This document shows positions 23,219-34,719 of a stretch of 64,000 bases of DNA, in pieces; position 1 is the stretch's first letter, and every line of letters begins with the position of its first letter. A model generated the notes under the pieces. The model was given only the letters and a program-made list of their open reading frames with translations. It searched no databases and was not told where the DNA came from. This DNA comes from Thalassia testudinum (taxonomy: Eukaryota; Streptophyta; Magnoliopsida; Alismatales; Hydrocharitaceae): positions 31,610,501 to 31,674,500 of the forward strand of contig JAZHRO010000026.1 of NCBI GenBank assembly GCA_037157565.1. Reading direction: 5' to 3'. A program made the translations under genes and the position numbers.

Positions 23219-24122
23219 GCACTGTTGGAAGAGGTAAGTTTAGAAGGTGCTGGACCCAATCAAGATACCCAAAAATGTGTTGGGTGACTATAGAGGTGCG
23301 GGGCAGATGGACCCCTTGATCAGAAAGATCGTCCACCTGAGAATTACTTGGGCAGCCAGAGAGGGAGAGTCCCGCGAAGACCCCTACACGGTAGAGCGTC
23401 CCCACGGGTTACAGGGTTTCCCCCACCCGACCTCTCTTGTCACTGCGGTTCCAGGTAGACCAGAATGGGGATCTTGACCTCTTAAGTCTACCAATTTTAA
23501 GATCAGGGTGCTTAAGGTTTCACTTGAACTTTAGTCTTTTAAGTGCAAAGAGTGACCTAATTTAAGGTTGGTTGACCCAAGGGGTTAACTTTACCTCTTG
23601 TTTTCTTTGAGAGCTTTTAGGTCTTGTCTTTTAGGGTTCAAGTGTTTAGAGAGCCAATTGTTTTAGGTTTTCTTTTGAATAGGTATTTTCAATCAATGGT
23701 TTAGGCACACTTCTTTTGGATTTTCTCCATTCTTGATTTAAGTAGTGTGTCTTTAAAACCCTAAGGTTGAATCTTATGTTGGCTCTACTTGGTCCAGTTA
23801 GTTCTTTGTTGGGTAATTAGGGCTCAAGCAAGAATGTGTTAGCCCTTAAATACCCCAAATAGTGTGCAGGACTGAGTTGAAAACATGCAACTCTTTATGG
23901 TTACTAAGTATGGAAGACAGGTTAGCCCTATATTGCTTGTTCTTTTCTTTTCTTCCTCTTTAGAGTTTAGGGGTTAATAGTGAGAGGAAAAATTTACCTG
24001 TCCTCGGAGTGGTTGTCGTGCGGTTGCTTGTCTTCTTGATTTCCTGTAACTGCACAAAAGAGGGGAGATTATCAGAAATTAAAAAGAGAAACAGGAATGT
24101 TTACCTCTAGAATAGCCGTTGC
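23219..24122 (-). other. E2 untranslated leader
   Basis: Non-coding. It includes the block near 23240-23470 (minus strand) shared almost unchanged with E1 and E3. Confidence 0.8.
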
Positions 24123-24140
24123 TCCCCGGCAACGGCGCCA
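24123..24140 (-). other. E2 primer-binding site
   Basis: On the minus strand this reads TGGCGCCGTTGCCGGGGA, identical to E1, three bases after the LTR end. It is complementary to the 3' end of tRNA-Asp. Confidence 0.95.
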
Positions 24141-24143
24141 AAA

Positions 24144-26865
24144 TGAGATTGGCATTTGCTTCGCAAGATAACCGGGTTTTATTGTTATAGCGTTGTAGTA
24201 TAGCCAGTTATTGCCATCATTTCAAATATATAAAAATTTTTTTACTCGGAAAAATAAAAGAGAGTTCCCGAGGTCGAACTCAGGGAGCAAGTTGTATTCT
24301 AGAGATATACATGTTCTATTGCAAAAAAAATAAAGAGAGGGAGAGAGAGGGAGAGAGATGAAAGTTTGAGTTCTTCTTCTTTTCTTCTTTTCTTTCTCTT
24401 TGTCTTTCTCCTCTTTAGCTTTTGTTCTTCCTGTTCTTCTTTTGTGTTTATCTCCTTGTGGTCCTCTTCTTCACCTGTGTTGTTCTTCCTTGTTCTTTCG
24501 TTCTTTTTCTTCTGTTGTTCTTCCTTGTTCTTCAGATCTTCTTCTTTCTTCTTTTCTTTTACCTGTCAGGACGTCGTCTCTCCTTCCTTCTTCTCTTCCC
24601 TTCAGGACGTCGTCTGATTTTTCAATCAGACGACTTAAACCGCTTGTTGCTACAGTGTCTCCCTTAGCTTTCTTCTTCTTCCGCGGTCCTTCTTCTTCAC
24701 CTGTGCTTGCACACTTCAGAGTTTACGTCAGAGGACAAAACCTACTCTACCCTCCCCCCGCGTCTCTCTCTCTCACAGAAGCCACTCTTGGGAAAGCTCT
24801 CCCAGAGCTGCCGGGTAGTCGGGTACGGGTTGCGCCCGGGTCCAGGCCCACCGGCGTGCGTGGTGGGCGAGGAGTGCAGGTCAGTCTAAGTCGGGTCGGG
24901 TCAGGTCCGCGGGGCATGAGCGCGGACGAGACCGGGTAACCGGGCGAGTGAAGGGGACCTCACCCCGTGTGCTGAGGCAGTAAGCCTCCAGCACTTTTTC
25001 GCTTTATACCGCTGCGCCTCTTCAGAGTTTTCCGAGGTGGGACTAAATGTCCCACCCTAATTGAGCGCCCGCAGCGGAGAAAGCAGCGGGCGATCGCGGC
25101 TTCATGCGAGGCCTTCGCCCCAGCTGCGAGCCTGATGCTTTGTCGAAATGCCTCGCAAGGCCTGGGAGTCGAATCTGGGCGTGGCACGCCTGCAGCTGCA
25201 GGCGGAAGCAGCTCCTTCTGCACGGCAATGGCGGCGGAGGTCGGGTGACCTGTTCACAGCAAAGCGGCCTCTCGGCCTAATCAGAAGGTGCCGGGAGCTT
25301 CGCCAGAGTGCGGCGAAGCTCGTGTGGGTGGTGGCGAGGCGTGGGGCGGCGTGCAAGGGCTGCCCTAGGTCGGACTGTGGGTCGGAAGATGGGTTTGTTC
25401 GGTGGGGTTGCAGAGGGTGATGTGGGGGAAGTGGAAGGGCGGGGGTTGATCAGGGTGAGGAGGCGGAGGTTCTGCGGTGGTCGGCGAGCTGTGTGGGTTG
25501 CTGGGGTGATGGGAGCGGCTCGCCGGAGGATGGCCGGAGGCGGAGAAGGTGAGGGTGAGAGGTCGGAATCGAGGGCGACAGTAGATGTTTAAGGTGAGGA
25601 AAGGGAAGAGGGGAGGAAGATGAGGAGTTCTACCTACTTAGCAGGAGGAGGAGGGGCCGGAGCGGGCGACAGTCGTATCGACTGTCGCCGGAGAAGAAGA
25701 TGCCCGGGGGAAGGGGCGGCGGCGAGCAGAGAGCCGGAGAGGCGCCAGCTGGGTGCGGCGTGGCGCGGGAAGAGCAGGGGAAGAAGTCTCTGCTGCTGGT
25801 ATTGCGGCAGAGCGAAGAGGAGGAGGAGGAGGAACCGTCGGAGCTGGTGGGCGTCTGCCGGAGTGAGAGGAGAGGAAAGTTGGGGGTTTTCTCCGTCAGA
25901 TCCGAGCTGGGAAGAACGGTGGAGCGACGGGGGTATTTATAGGGACCGAATCAGGGAGGAAGGCGGAGGGAGACGACGTGTCTCCCTCGCCGGAGGACGC
26001 CGGAGATGGAAACTCAAACCGTCCGTGCGTTCGCACGGCCGGTATGGTGGGTTACAGCGACCAGGGGGGTGTCCCTGCGACGGCTGACGACGCAGGGCAC
26101 CCCCGGTTTACTTGCCAGGCTCTCCCCCTCACCTTGCGCGGCGCCATGCTCCGCGCAAGGTCGCCGGAGCATGGTGCTGGCAGGTTTTGCAGGGGGACCT
26201 GAATGCAAAGAACGAAGGAGAGTTAGGGGCCAAAATGCGAGGGTTCAAAAGTTGAGGTCCAAAAAGTAAATATATGAGGACCAAAGTGTAAAGTTGGTCA
26301 AGAAGGTTTCTTCTTAGGCTCAAGTTTTTATACATGACTAATTAGGACCTAAGGAATTTGATGGTGAATTTTATTTCTAGATTAAACCTTGTTTGACTGG
26401 TCAATTTACGCAAAAATCCAAATTAAGTTATTAATTGGGTATGGTTCTCAATGTAGGTCAAGATGGGTTCCTAAGGTCAAATTGAAGGTTCTAAACCCTA
26501 GAGATTATTTTTCTATGAATTTTAGAGGGTTTATTCCATTTTTGCTTTGCCTTGAACCTCGTGAATTGAAGTGGGTTTGTTTTAGGGTTACATATTATCA
26601 TTTAGTTCCTTGGAATTGCTGTAGCCCTGCTAGATCATATGATCCCACTTTTATTCTTATTAAGTTGCTTTGACCTATGTTTGGACCCTGAATTACCCTG
26701 AATGCAGATTATACTGGTAAAATTGCATCTTTACCCCTTATGACTTATTTTCTCCTTAAACTCAGAATTCTCTGAGTTAAGCCTTTCCTTGAGTTATGTA
26801 GGAGCTTTTATCCTTTGTATTGGGTCAAAATGAGCTAGTTATGGCTCATGATGAGGTTCTCATCA
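24144..26865 (-). repeat. E2 5' LTR
   Basis: 2,722 bp on the minus strand, from TGATGAG at 26865 to TCTCA at 24144. TATAAATA lies at 25941-25934 (minus). It matches the partial 3' LTR at 1-2282 with scattered differences, more than separate the two E1 LTRs. Confidence 0.95.
25934..25941 (-). promoter_or_regulatory. TATA box of the E2 5' LTR
   Basis: TATAAATA on the minus strand at the conserved family position, about 925 bp into the LTR. Confidence 0.75.
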
Positions 26866-27532
26866 TTAATCCTTGGCAGCGGATACCTATTCTTGATGGT
26901 GACCTTATTCAGCTGTCGGTAGTCAACACAAAGACGCAAGGTATCATCATTCTTCTTCACAAATAACATAGGGGCTCCCCATGGGGACGCACTGGGCCTC
27001 ACAAAACCCTTCTCCAATAGGTCCTGTAACTGTGACATGATCTCTCGCAGCTGAAATGGTGCCATCCGGTACAGTGCCATAGAAATGAGGCTGGTTCCCG
27101 GTACCAGTGAGATCTCAAACTCGATCTCACGCTCAGGCGGTAGTCCTGGCAGCTCCTCTGGAAACACGTTGGGGTACTCCCTGACCATCGAGATGCTCTG
27201 AAAGTCTGCCATGGGGCTGGGCTCCGCCACCACACAGGCTAGAAAGTCCTCACACCCCTGGCCCAAAAGTCTTGCTGCCCGAAGTGTAGAAATGCACCTG
27301 AAACCTCCGTCCATCAGCTGTTCAAGAAACTCAAAGGATGGCATCTCCGATATGGAGAAGACGATCTTCCTCTCGAAACAGACCACCAGGGCATGGTAAG
27401 CAGAAAGCCAATCCATCCCCAAAATCACGCCAAAGTCCTCCACTAGTATCACGATCAGGTCAACAGGGAGGCTGTGTCCCCCAATACTAACCTCACAGTA
27501 TGTGTAGACCTCCTCAGCTATAAACAGCTGAC
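26866..27532 (-). pseudogene. pol: Element A (Del/Tekay-like): end of the protease region and start of reverse transcriptase
   Basis: This is a fragment of the pol gene of a second Ty3/gypsy lineage, cut on one side by E2 and on the other by E3. Read on the minus strand it encodes the region after the protease active site ([13 protein letters not shown]), a linker with [17 protein letters not shown], and the first part of reverse transcriptase ([50 protein letters not shown]). These motifs are typical of chromovirus-type elements such as Del/Tekay. The YxDD core, RNase H and integrase must lie left of the window, beyond E2. The open frame runs on artificially into the E3 LTR up to 27557; the true junction is 27532. 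Confidence 0.9.
27528..27532. other. Target-site duplication of E3, left copy
   Basis: CTGAC before the LTR is repeated exactly at 37413-37417 after the 3' LTR. Removing E3 rejoins the pol/gag of element A. Confidence 0.95.
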
Positions 27533-30227
27533 TGATGAGAACCTCATCATGAGCCATAACTAGCTCATTTTGACCTAATACAAAGGATAAAAGCTCCTAC
27601 ATAACTCAAGGAAAGGCTTAACTCAGAGAATTCTGAGTTTAAGGAGAAAACGAGTCATAAGGGGTAAAAATGCAATTTTACCAGTATAATCTGCATACAG
27701 GGTAATTCAGGGACCAAACATAGGTCAAATAAATCGAATAAGAAGGAAAGTGGGATGATCTGACAAGGGCTACAGCAATTCCAAGGAACTAAATGATAAT
27801 CTGTAACCTTAAAACAAACCCACTTCAATTCACGAGGTTCGAGGCAAAGTAAAAATAGAATAAACCCTCTAAAATTCATAGAAAAATAATCTCTAGGGTT
27901 TAGAACCTTCAATTTGGCCTTCAGAACCCATTTTGACCTACATTGAGAACCATGCCCAATTAATAACTTAATTCAGGTTTTTACGTAAATTGACCGATCA
28001 AACAAGGTTTAATCTAGAAATAAAATTCACCATCAGATTCCTTAGGTCCTAATTAGTCATGTATAAAAACTTGAGCCTAAGAAGAAACCTTCTTGACCAA
28101 CTTTACACTTTAGTCCTCATATATTTACTTGTTGGCCCTTAACTTTCGAACCCTCACATTTCTACCCCTAACTCTCCTTCGTTCTTTGCATTCAGGTCCC
28201 TCCTGCCAAAACCTGACCAGCACCATGCTCCGGCGACCTTGCGCGGAGCATGGTGCCGTGCAGGGTAAGGGGGAGGGTCTGGCAAGACAACCCGGGGTGC
28301 CCTGCGTCGTCAGCCGTCGCAGGAACACCCCCTGGTAGCTGCAACCCACCATACCGGCCGTGCGAACGCACGGACGGTATGGGTCTCCATCTCCGGCGTC
28401 CTCCGGCGAGGGAGACACGTCGTCTCCCTCCGCCCTCCTCTCTGATTTCGCCTCTATAAATACCCCCGTCGCTCCGCCGTTCTGAGGAGCTCGGTCCTGA
28501 CGGAGAAAGACCCCCACTTCCTCTCTTCCCACTCCGACAGGAAGCCCTCCAGCTCCGGCAACCTCTCCCCTTCCTCCTCTTCGCTCTGCCGCAATACCAA
28601 CAGCAGAGACTTCTTCCTGATTCTCCTCCGCGTCGCGCAATACCGGCGCGCGCTGCTTCAGCCCCGTCGTCGCCGCCGTTCTCTCCCTCTGGGCATTTCT
28701 TCTCCAGCTCCGGTAGGTACGAGCCGGCAGCCACTTCGTCCCCTTCGTCACTTTAGTTAGGTTAGAATTAGTCGTCTCTACCCCCTCTTTCTTTTCCTCG
28801 CTATTTTACATTCAATTAAACCCTCGACCGACCCGACCACCGTCATCTTCCACACCTCCGGCCATCCTCCGGCGAGTCGCTCCCGTCATTCCGCCACTCC
28901 ACACGACTCGCTGACCCTCACAGAACCTCCGCCTCCTCACCCTGATCAACCTTCGCCCTTCCACTTCCCACCACTCGCCCTCTGCAGACCCCCCAAACAA
29001 ACCCACTTCTTCGCCCGCAGTTTGACCTAGGGCGACCCTCACGCTCCGCCCCGCCGCCTACCAGACCCCCTACCACCTTCGCCGTGCCACGGCGAAGGTG
29101 CTCCGCGTCTCTGATTGGGCCGAGAGGCCGTTTCTCTGTGGGCAGGTACCTGCGCTCGCCGCCGCCATTGTTGAAGCGAAGCAGCTTCTTCACCTGCTGC
29201 CCCAGGTGCGCCATGCCCAGGTCACGCTCCCAGGCAGTGCGAGGCGTCTTCGCGAAGTACCAGGCTGCAGTCGAGTCGAAGCTCTCGCGCGAAGCCCCCG
29301 CGCTTCGCCTCGACTGCCGCTGCTTCCTCCGCGCAGGCATCCAAATTGGGGTGGGACATTTAGTCCCACCTCGTAACTTTTCAGAGGAGCACGCCCGCAT
29401 AAAGGAAAAAAGTGCCTCATGTTCGTTGCCTCCTGAGCACGGGGTGAGGTCCCTCTCACTCACCCGCTCGACCTGGCCTTGTCCGCGACCACGCCCCGCG
29501 GACCTGGCCCGACCCGACTAAGCCCGACCTGCACTCCTCGCCCACCACGCACGCCGGTGGGCCTGGACCCGGGCACGATTCGTACCCGAATACCCGGCAG
29601 CTCTGGGAGAGCTTTCCTAAGAGCGGCTTCTGTGAGAGAGAAACGCGGGGGAGAGGGTAGAATTAGGTTTTGCCCCTCTGATCAAGTTGTGCAAGTGTGC
29701 AGGCAGAGAAGAAGAAGAAAGACGCCCGCTGAACAGAGAAGAAGGCCGACGAAAGCTGAAGGAAGGAGGAGCACCGAGCGGCACTGTAGCAGCGGCGGTT
29801 TAAGTCGTCTGATTGGAAAATCAGACGACGTCCTGAAGGCAAAGAAGGAGAAGGAAGGCGAGGCAGAGGAGAACACAGAGAGGCCAAGGGAAGACTCTGA
29901 AGAAGAAGAAGAGCACGAGAAGAAGAAGATCTGAAGAAAGGAAAAGAAGAAAGAAAGAAGAAGAAGAACAGGACCGCAAGGGAGAAGAAAAAGAAAGAGA
30001 CGAGCAGAAACAAGAACTGAAAGAAGAAGAAAGAAGCCAACAAATTCTCTCTCTCTCTTTCTTTATTTTTTGTAAAAGAAACTTGTATCTCTAGAATACA
30101 ACTTGCTCCCTGAGTTCGACCTCGGGAACTCTTTTATTTCCGAGTAACAAATTGTATTAAACTGGTAATCACTTCTCTATACTATACTACGACGAAATAA
30201 TAGAACTATAGAGGAAGGTCGCCACCA
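27533..30227 (+). repeat. E3 5' LTR
   Basis: Starts TGATGAG and ends GTCGCCACCA. TATA box at 28455-28462, inverted repeat (GTCGTCTGATT arms) near 29805-29830 and a GA-rich leader (about 29690-30040). Short serine- and arginine-rich frames within it are GC-rich artefacts. Confidence 0.95.
28455..28462 (+). promoter_or_regulatory. TATA box of the E3 5' LTR
   Basis: TATAAATA followed by a C-run, at the family position. Confidence 0.78.
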
Positions 30228-30232
30228 GTTTT

Positions 30233-30249
30233 TGGCGCCGTTGCCGGGG
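30233..30249 (+). other. E3 primer-binding site
   Basis: TGGCGCCGTTGCCGGGG, identical to E1 over 17 nt; the 18th base is T instead of A. The same tRNA-Asp primer is expected. Confidence 0.93.
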
Positions 30250-31333
30250 TGCAACTGCTATTCTAGAGATAATCAAATTCCTATTTTTTACATTGCTAAC
30301 AATCTCTCCTTTGTTGTGCAGATACAGGAAATTAAGAAGACAAGCAACCGCACGACAACCACTCCAAGGACAGGTAAAATTCTATCCTCTCAATCCCTAA
30401 ACTCTAAAGAGGAAGAAAAGAAAAGAACAAGCAATATAGGTCTAACCTGTCTTCCATACTTAGTAACCATAAAAAGTTGCATGTTTTCAACCCATTATTC
30501 CTGCACACTATTAAGGGTATTTAAGGGCTAACACATTCTTGCTTGAGCCCTAATTACCCACCAAAGAACTAACTGGACCAAGTAGAGCCAACATAAGATT
30601 CAACATTAGGGTTTTAGAGACACTACTTAAATCAAGAATGGAGAAAATCCAAAAGAAGTGTGCCTAAACCATTGATTGAAAATACCTATCCAAAGAAACC
30701 CTAAAATAAGTTTGGCTCTTTAAACACTTGAACCCTAAAAAGACAAAGACCTAATAAGCAAAACTAGCAGGTAAAGTTGACCATTTGGGTCAACTAACCG
30801 TCAAATTAGGTCACTCTTTGCACTTAAAAGACTAAAGTTCAAGTGGAACCCTAAGCACCTTGCTCTTGAACTAAAATTGGTAGACTTATGAGGTCAAGAT
30901 CCCCATTCTGGTCTACCTGGAACCGCAGTGACAAGAGAGGTCGGGTGGGGGAAACCCTGTAACCCGTGGGGACGCTCTACCGTGTAGGGGTCTTTGCGGG
31001 ACTCTCCCTCTCTGGCTGCCCAGGTAATTATCAGGTGGACGATCTTTCTGATCAAGGGGTCCATCTGCCCCGAACCTCTATAGTCACCCAACATTTTTGG
31101 GTGTCTTGATTGGGTCCAGCACCTGCTTATCTCATCCAGTCCTTCAGTATTTTGCAGGAGGTCCTTGAAACCTCCTATAGAAATTCACTCTCCCCGAGGC
31201 TAAGCCTCGGCTCCCTTGTTTTTGCAGAAATCATTCGCATAGCCCCTCTTTCCTCTGATTCTAAACAAAGTCCCCTTCTTCCATTAATTCAAACTTCTGA
31301 TTCTATATCTTGATTCCACCACCTGATTCGAAG
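30250..31333 (+). other. E3 untranslated leader with family-conserved block
   Basis: Non-coding. The segment 30895-31125 closely matches 7121-7350 of E1, and homology fades after about 31130 where E1 enters gag. The last stretch before the ORF has no equivalent elsewhere in the window. Confidence 0.75.
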
Positions 31334-33178
31334 ATGCAGCCTAATTACCTAGCAAGACTACCATGTAAAAATCCTGAATATCTGAGATCCATGAAAGATA
31401 AGATGATTGAGGATGCCCTTGAATTCTATGAAATCAAATATAAACCCTCAACACCAATAGAGAACATTCAGGTTGATGTCCCAACAACCACAGCTTTCAT
31501 CATAAACTGTGCCCAGATTCTATTGACAGAAGTTACAAAAGGATCAACTCGAGATATGCTCATGACAGGATACATTGAGATAGAAAAATTACACCAATCT
31601 GAATACCTTCAATGCTTGACAAATGCTGTACTTTGGGAACAACACCAAGATGCCCTTATAAAACGGGTAGAAATGATGAAATCAGTAGAGCAAATTATCA
31701 ACCAGAAATACCCGTATTTACCAGAAATAGAGGATGAACCATCTTGGAACAATATTAAGGAACAATCCAGTTTCCCAGATCTCGGGACTGGGGCACAAAG
31801 TGGTTGTGAAATCCCAACCCAAATAGAAGACAATGTTGAATTAGGTTGGGATATTGCAGGAGAACACAATGATGAGCCAAACTTAGACCATGAATTGCCA
31901 AGCCTAAAATTCCAAAACTCCTGCAATAATGAGATCAGAACTGAACCTTTTGAGGGTAAACATTCCGCCCCTTATTTTGATAAGGTGGCCCTCGAAAGTT
32001 ATTCGGACTTAGGTTCTAATAATTCTACCTACATCCTAAGCCTAGAACCTGGATCTGAAACTTATTGGGAAGATTATGAGGCCCCTTATGAGAAAGATCA
32101 AATTTTTACAGAATATGATTCCGGGCCTCTATTTGATGAATATCCCTCTCCAACATCCTCAGGAAATCTGATCGATTTTTCAGAAAACATGCCAATTTAT
32201 GAGACAGAAACTGAGGAGTTGGATGAGCAAGGTTTTAATGGGGTCTATCCTACCAGCTTCGAGCTTGAACAGAACACCTTTTTGAGCCCAGAATTGACAT
32301 ATAGGCTAGAACCCAGTCAGGCTGCTGATTCCACATCTGATGATTTTTGCTATGGTGGAATTCATGATCATGAATCTCATTTTCGCCAACTCTCCGACAA
32401 TTTCAGATCTGACTATAATTGCGGAGAGATTCCCCTTCCTGAACACACCAGGCCCATCTACGACCTCGACTCTGAGGTCCTGATTCCCGAGATCATTGAT
32501 AACACAGAATCATTCCTTTTTGATCCTCAGGAACCAAAAACAGAAAATGCCAAGAGTGATTGCAACCCAGAATTCAAATCTTTTCTCGAATCCGATTTCT
32601 TTCATCCTACAGACACTCTTCCGGCATTTAATAGTTACCCAGAGGACTCTCTACAGGAAACCACCTATCATTCCTTTCTAAAAGAATCCTCATACACAGT
32701 TTCCACCTCGTCTGCACACACAGAACTAATCAAAACCTCTTCCCAACCTCGACCTGCAACCGGACTCAATTTCTATTCAGATTCACCTCTCACCGAGCCG
32801 ATTGCATTTCCACATCGGGTTTCGAACATTGATCAGACTACATACCAAGCTCTATCATTCTCTGATCACCCCTGTAGGGTTTCCGCGTCATTCATTGATT
32901 ATTCTACGGGTCCCTACTCTGACCAGGCTTATTCGACTCAGCCAAACCCTGCATTCACACTTCCACATCCATCTGAGCTTCATAGTATATGGTGGGTTCC
33001 ACACCTTTTGATCTACATCTATCAACCCACCAGATTGATTGGGCTTGGGCTACATCATCAGCCTGTCGATCTGAACAAGCACCTGGTTGGACCAACCAGG
33101 CTCTTAATCAAGGTGCTTGTCTTACAAAACTCTGCTGATTTGATCATCCCCTCTCCATCGCATTTCCTGCTTGGCTGA
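31334..33178 (+). CDS. Unrecognised ~614-residue protein of the non-autonomous element E3
   Basis: I do not recognise this protein. The frame is open for 614 codons from ATG 31334 (an upstream in-frame TTG at 31310 is not a likely start) and stops just before the conserved post-stop hairpin, exactly where pol stops in E1. Residues 1 to about 140 look globular and helical, with alternating charged and hydrophobic residues. The middle (about 140-520) is acidic and rich in S, P, E, D, Y and F, with loosely repeated acidic-aromatic phrases, and looks disordered. The last ~65 residues are hydrophobic and basic with WWVPHLLIYIY. No zinc knuckle, DxG protease motif, YxDD or DDE is seen, and no signal peptide. 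Its persistence in an element whose LTRs have diverged suggests either selection or recent capture. It could be a highly derived Gag, an env-like or accessory protein, or a captured host gene. Confidence 0.8.
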   Translation: MQPNYLARLPCKNPEYLRSMKDKMIEDALEFYEIKYKPSTPIENIQVDVPTTTAFIINCAQILLTEVTKGSTRDMLMTGYIEIEKLHQSEYLQCLTNAVLWEQHQDALIKRVEMMKSVEQIINQKYPYLPEIEDEPSWNNIKEQSSFPDLGTGAQSGCEIPTQIEDNVELGWDIAGEHNDEPNLDHELPSLKFQNSCNNEIRTEPFEGKHSAPYFDKVALESYSDLGSNNSTYILSLEPGSETYWEDYEAPYEKDQIFTEYDSGPLFDEYPSPTSSGNLIDFSENMPIYETETEELDEQGFNGVYPTSFELEQNTFLSPELTYRLEPSQAADSTSDDFCYGGIHDHESHFRQLSDNFRSDYNCGEIPLPEHTRPIYDLDSEVLIPEIIDNTESFLFDPQEPKTENAKSDCNPEFKSFLESDFFHPTDTLPAFNSYPEDSLQETTYHSFLKESSYTVSTSSAHTELIKTSSQPRPATGLNFYSDSPLTEPIAFPHRVSNIDQTTYQALSFSDHPCRVSASFIDYSTGPYSDQAYSTQPNPAFTLPHPSELHSIWWVPHLLIYIYQPTRLIGLGLHHQPVDLNKHLVGPTRLLIKVLVLQNSADLIIPSPSHFLLG

Positions 33179-34719
33179 AGGCATCAAATTCAGCGCTCAA
33201 CGGGAGGCAACCCGTCATTTTCCAAAAAATCCAAAACTTTTTCTGACACCTTTTTGCACTTAAGGTTCACCCTTGTAGACAGCCGACCCCACCTCAGATG
33301 CTTGCATCTGGGATTAGAAATCGTCCGCAAAATTCAACCCGACCCATTCACTCATCCAAATTTCTGTCTTAAGGAATGAACTAAGTTGAATAAAAGCCCC
33401 CTAGGTTACAATGAGGACATTGCAAATCTTAAGCATGGGGGGGTATGAAAGTGCAAAACTTGTAAGAAAAGGTTTCAAACAAAAAATTCACATATGCCAA
33501 AAACACCGTAAAAATTAAAAATTTTCGAAAAAGAATAAGAGGAAAAGAGAAGGAAATTTTGTGAAGGAGAAGGAGAAAAGAAACAAAATGAAAAAGGAGC
33601 ACAAAATTATGAGAAAAGGTGATAGTCATTAGTAAGGAACTAAGGAATTAACCTAAGTTCTAGACCTCATTCAAGAAAATAACTGAAAACTGCATAATGA
33701 GATTAGTAAGAACGCAAACCTTAGGCATTCTTGAATAGACTCTTAGTACCCATTAAGATCTAGACATTCCTCAAGAGGTTGAGGAAAATGAAAAGCTTAA
33801 GTACTAGGTCTAAGGCTTAGGGAGTATTTGGCCTCATTAACTAATTTTTGGTTTACGGGACTCAGTAACCTAAGCACCCTAACCTCACACACAACCTGGT
33901 TCAGTAAGCATAAAAATCAAAATCACGCAGAAGCGTCGCAAAATTCTGAAAAGAACACCTTGAGTAGGAGCGGCCGATCAACATAAGTTGATTTGGACGA
34001 GTTCCCAGCGTGGAGAGGCGGGAAATCCCCTCAAAGATGTGTAACAAAATATCATCTCCTCGGTGCTTGTCTCTTAGGATATTTACATATCCTACTGGGG
34101 GCATGTAAGCACTCTGCTGATTCAGATTCCATGGATGGCATTATCTCCAAGTGTCAATTGCCAGGGTCTGGATTCAGCCACGGAACACCATGGATGGGAT
34201 TATCTCGAAATCTCAATAGCCAGGGTTCCGGGGGTTGCCATGGGCGGTGCTATCTCGAAGCATCGATCGCCAGGAACCCTTGAGGATTGATGATGGGAGC
34301 AAGGAATCTGATACAGACCGTGTTGAAAAGCCAATCCTAGGCTAGAACTAAAAAGAAAAAGAGAGAGAAAACTCTCCAAACAGAAAAACCTTCTATCTCT
34401 CTCTTACAAAACGCACTGCGAACTGAGCCAGGGCTAAAATCATTTCAAGCACGGGTGCTTTAACCACAAAGTCCAATAAACCTTAGGTTAGTTCTTGTGG
34501 GCCTTAAAAACCTTTGCTAAGGACTGAGGCTAAGGCTAGACAGATTTGGATCTTGATTGGTACTAGAGTACCTTTTAGGCCTATGGTCAGCATTCTAACC
34601 TAATCTAGGTTTAAATGAAAAAGCACTTATCTGAAGCTATTAAGAACTTCATGGTCTAGAACAAGGGTTGAAACCTTAAGTTTTTGCTAAGGGACTAGCA
34701 AAAGCTAGGCATGGGGGTA
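33179..34719 (+). other. E3 3' untranslated region
   Basis: Matches the E1 3' UTR: post-stop hairpin (about 33200-33215), internal purine tract near 33434-33445, tandem repeats 34129-34284 and terminal polypurine tract 34709-34719. No ORF of note. Confidence 0.85.

Larger units (their letters stand above)
1..26865 (-). mobile_element. E2: Athila-type Ty3/gypsy retrotransposon, decayed, truncated by the left window edge, interrupted by E1
   Basis: On the minus strand the order is 5' LTR (24144-26865), primer-binding site (24123-24140), leader, gag-pol (23218 down to 17519), 3' untranslated region (17518-17372, then 3690-2283 after the E1 insertion) and 3' LTR (2282-1, continuing beyond the window). 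Base 1 aligns with about base 24590 of the 5' LTR, so about 450 bp of the 3' LTR are missing from view. The LTRs begin TGATGAG and end TCTCA on the minus strand. E2 lies inside the reverse-transcriptase gene of element A; the expected TSD is 26866-26870 (ttaat), with its partner outside the window. The coding frame has six stops but no frameshift, so E2 is probably immobile unless helped in trans. Family assignment rests on the tRNA-Asp-type PBS and Athila-like protein motifs. Confidence 0.93.

Noticed and set aside
26835..27557. A single 240-residue protein spanning the junctions
   Set aside because: The frame runs by chance into the E3 and E2 LTRs; only 26866-27532 is element A pol.
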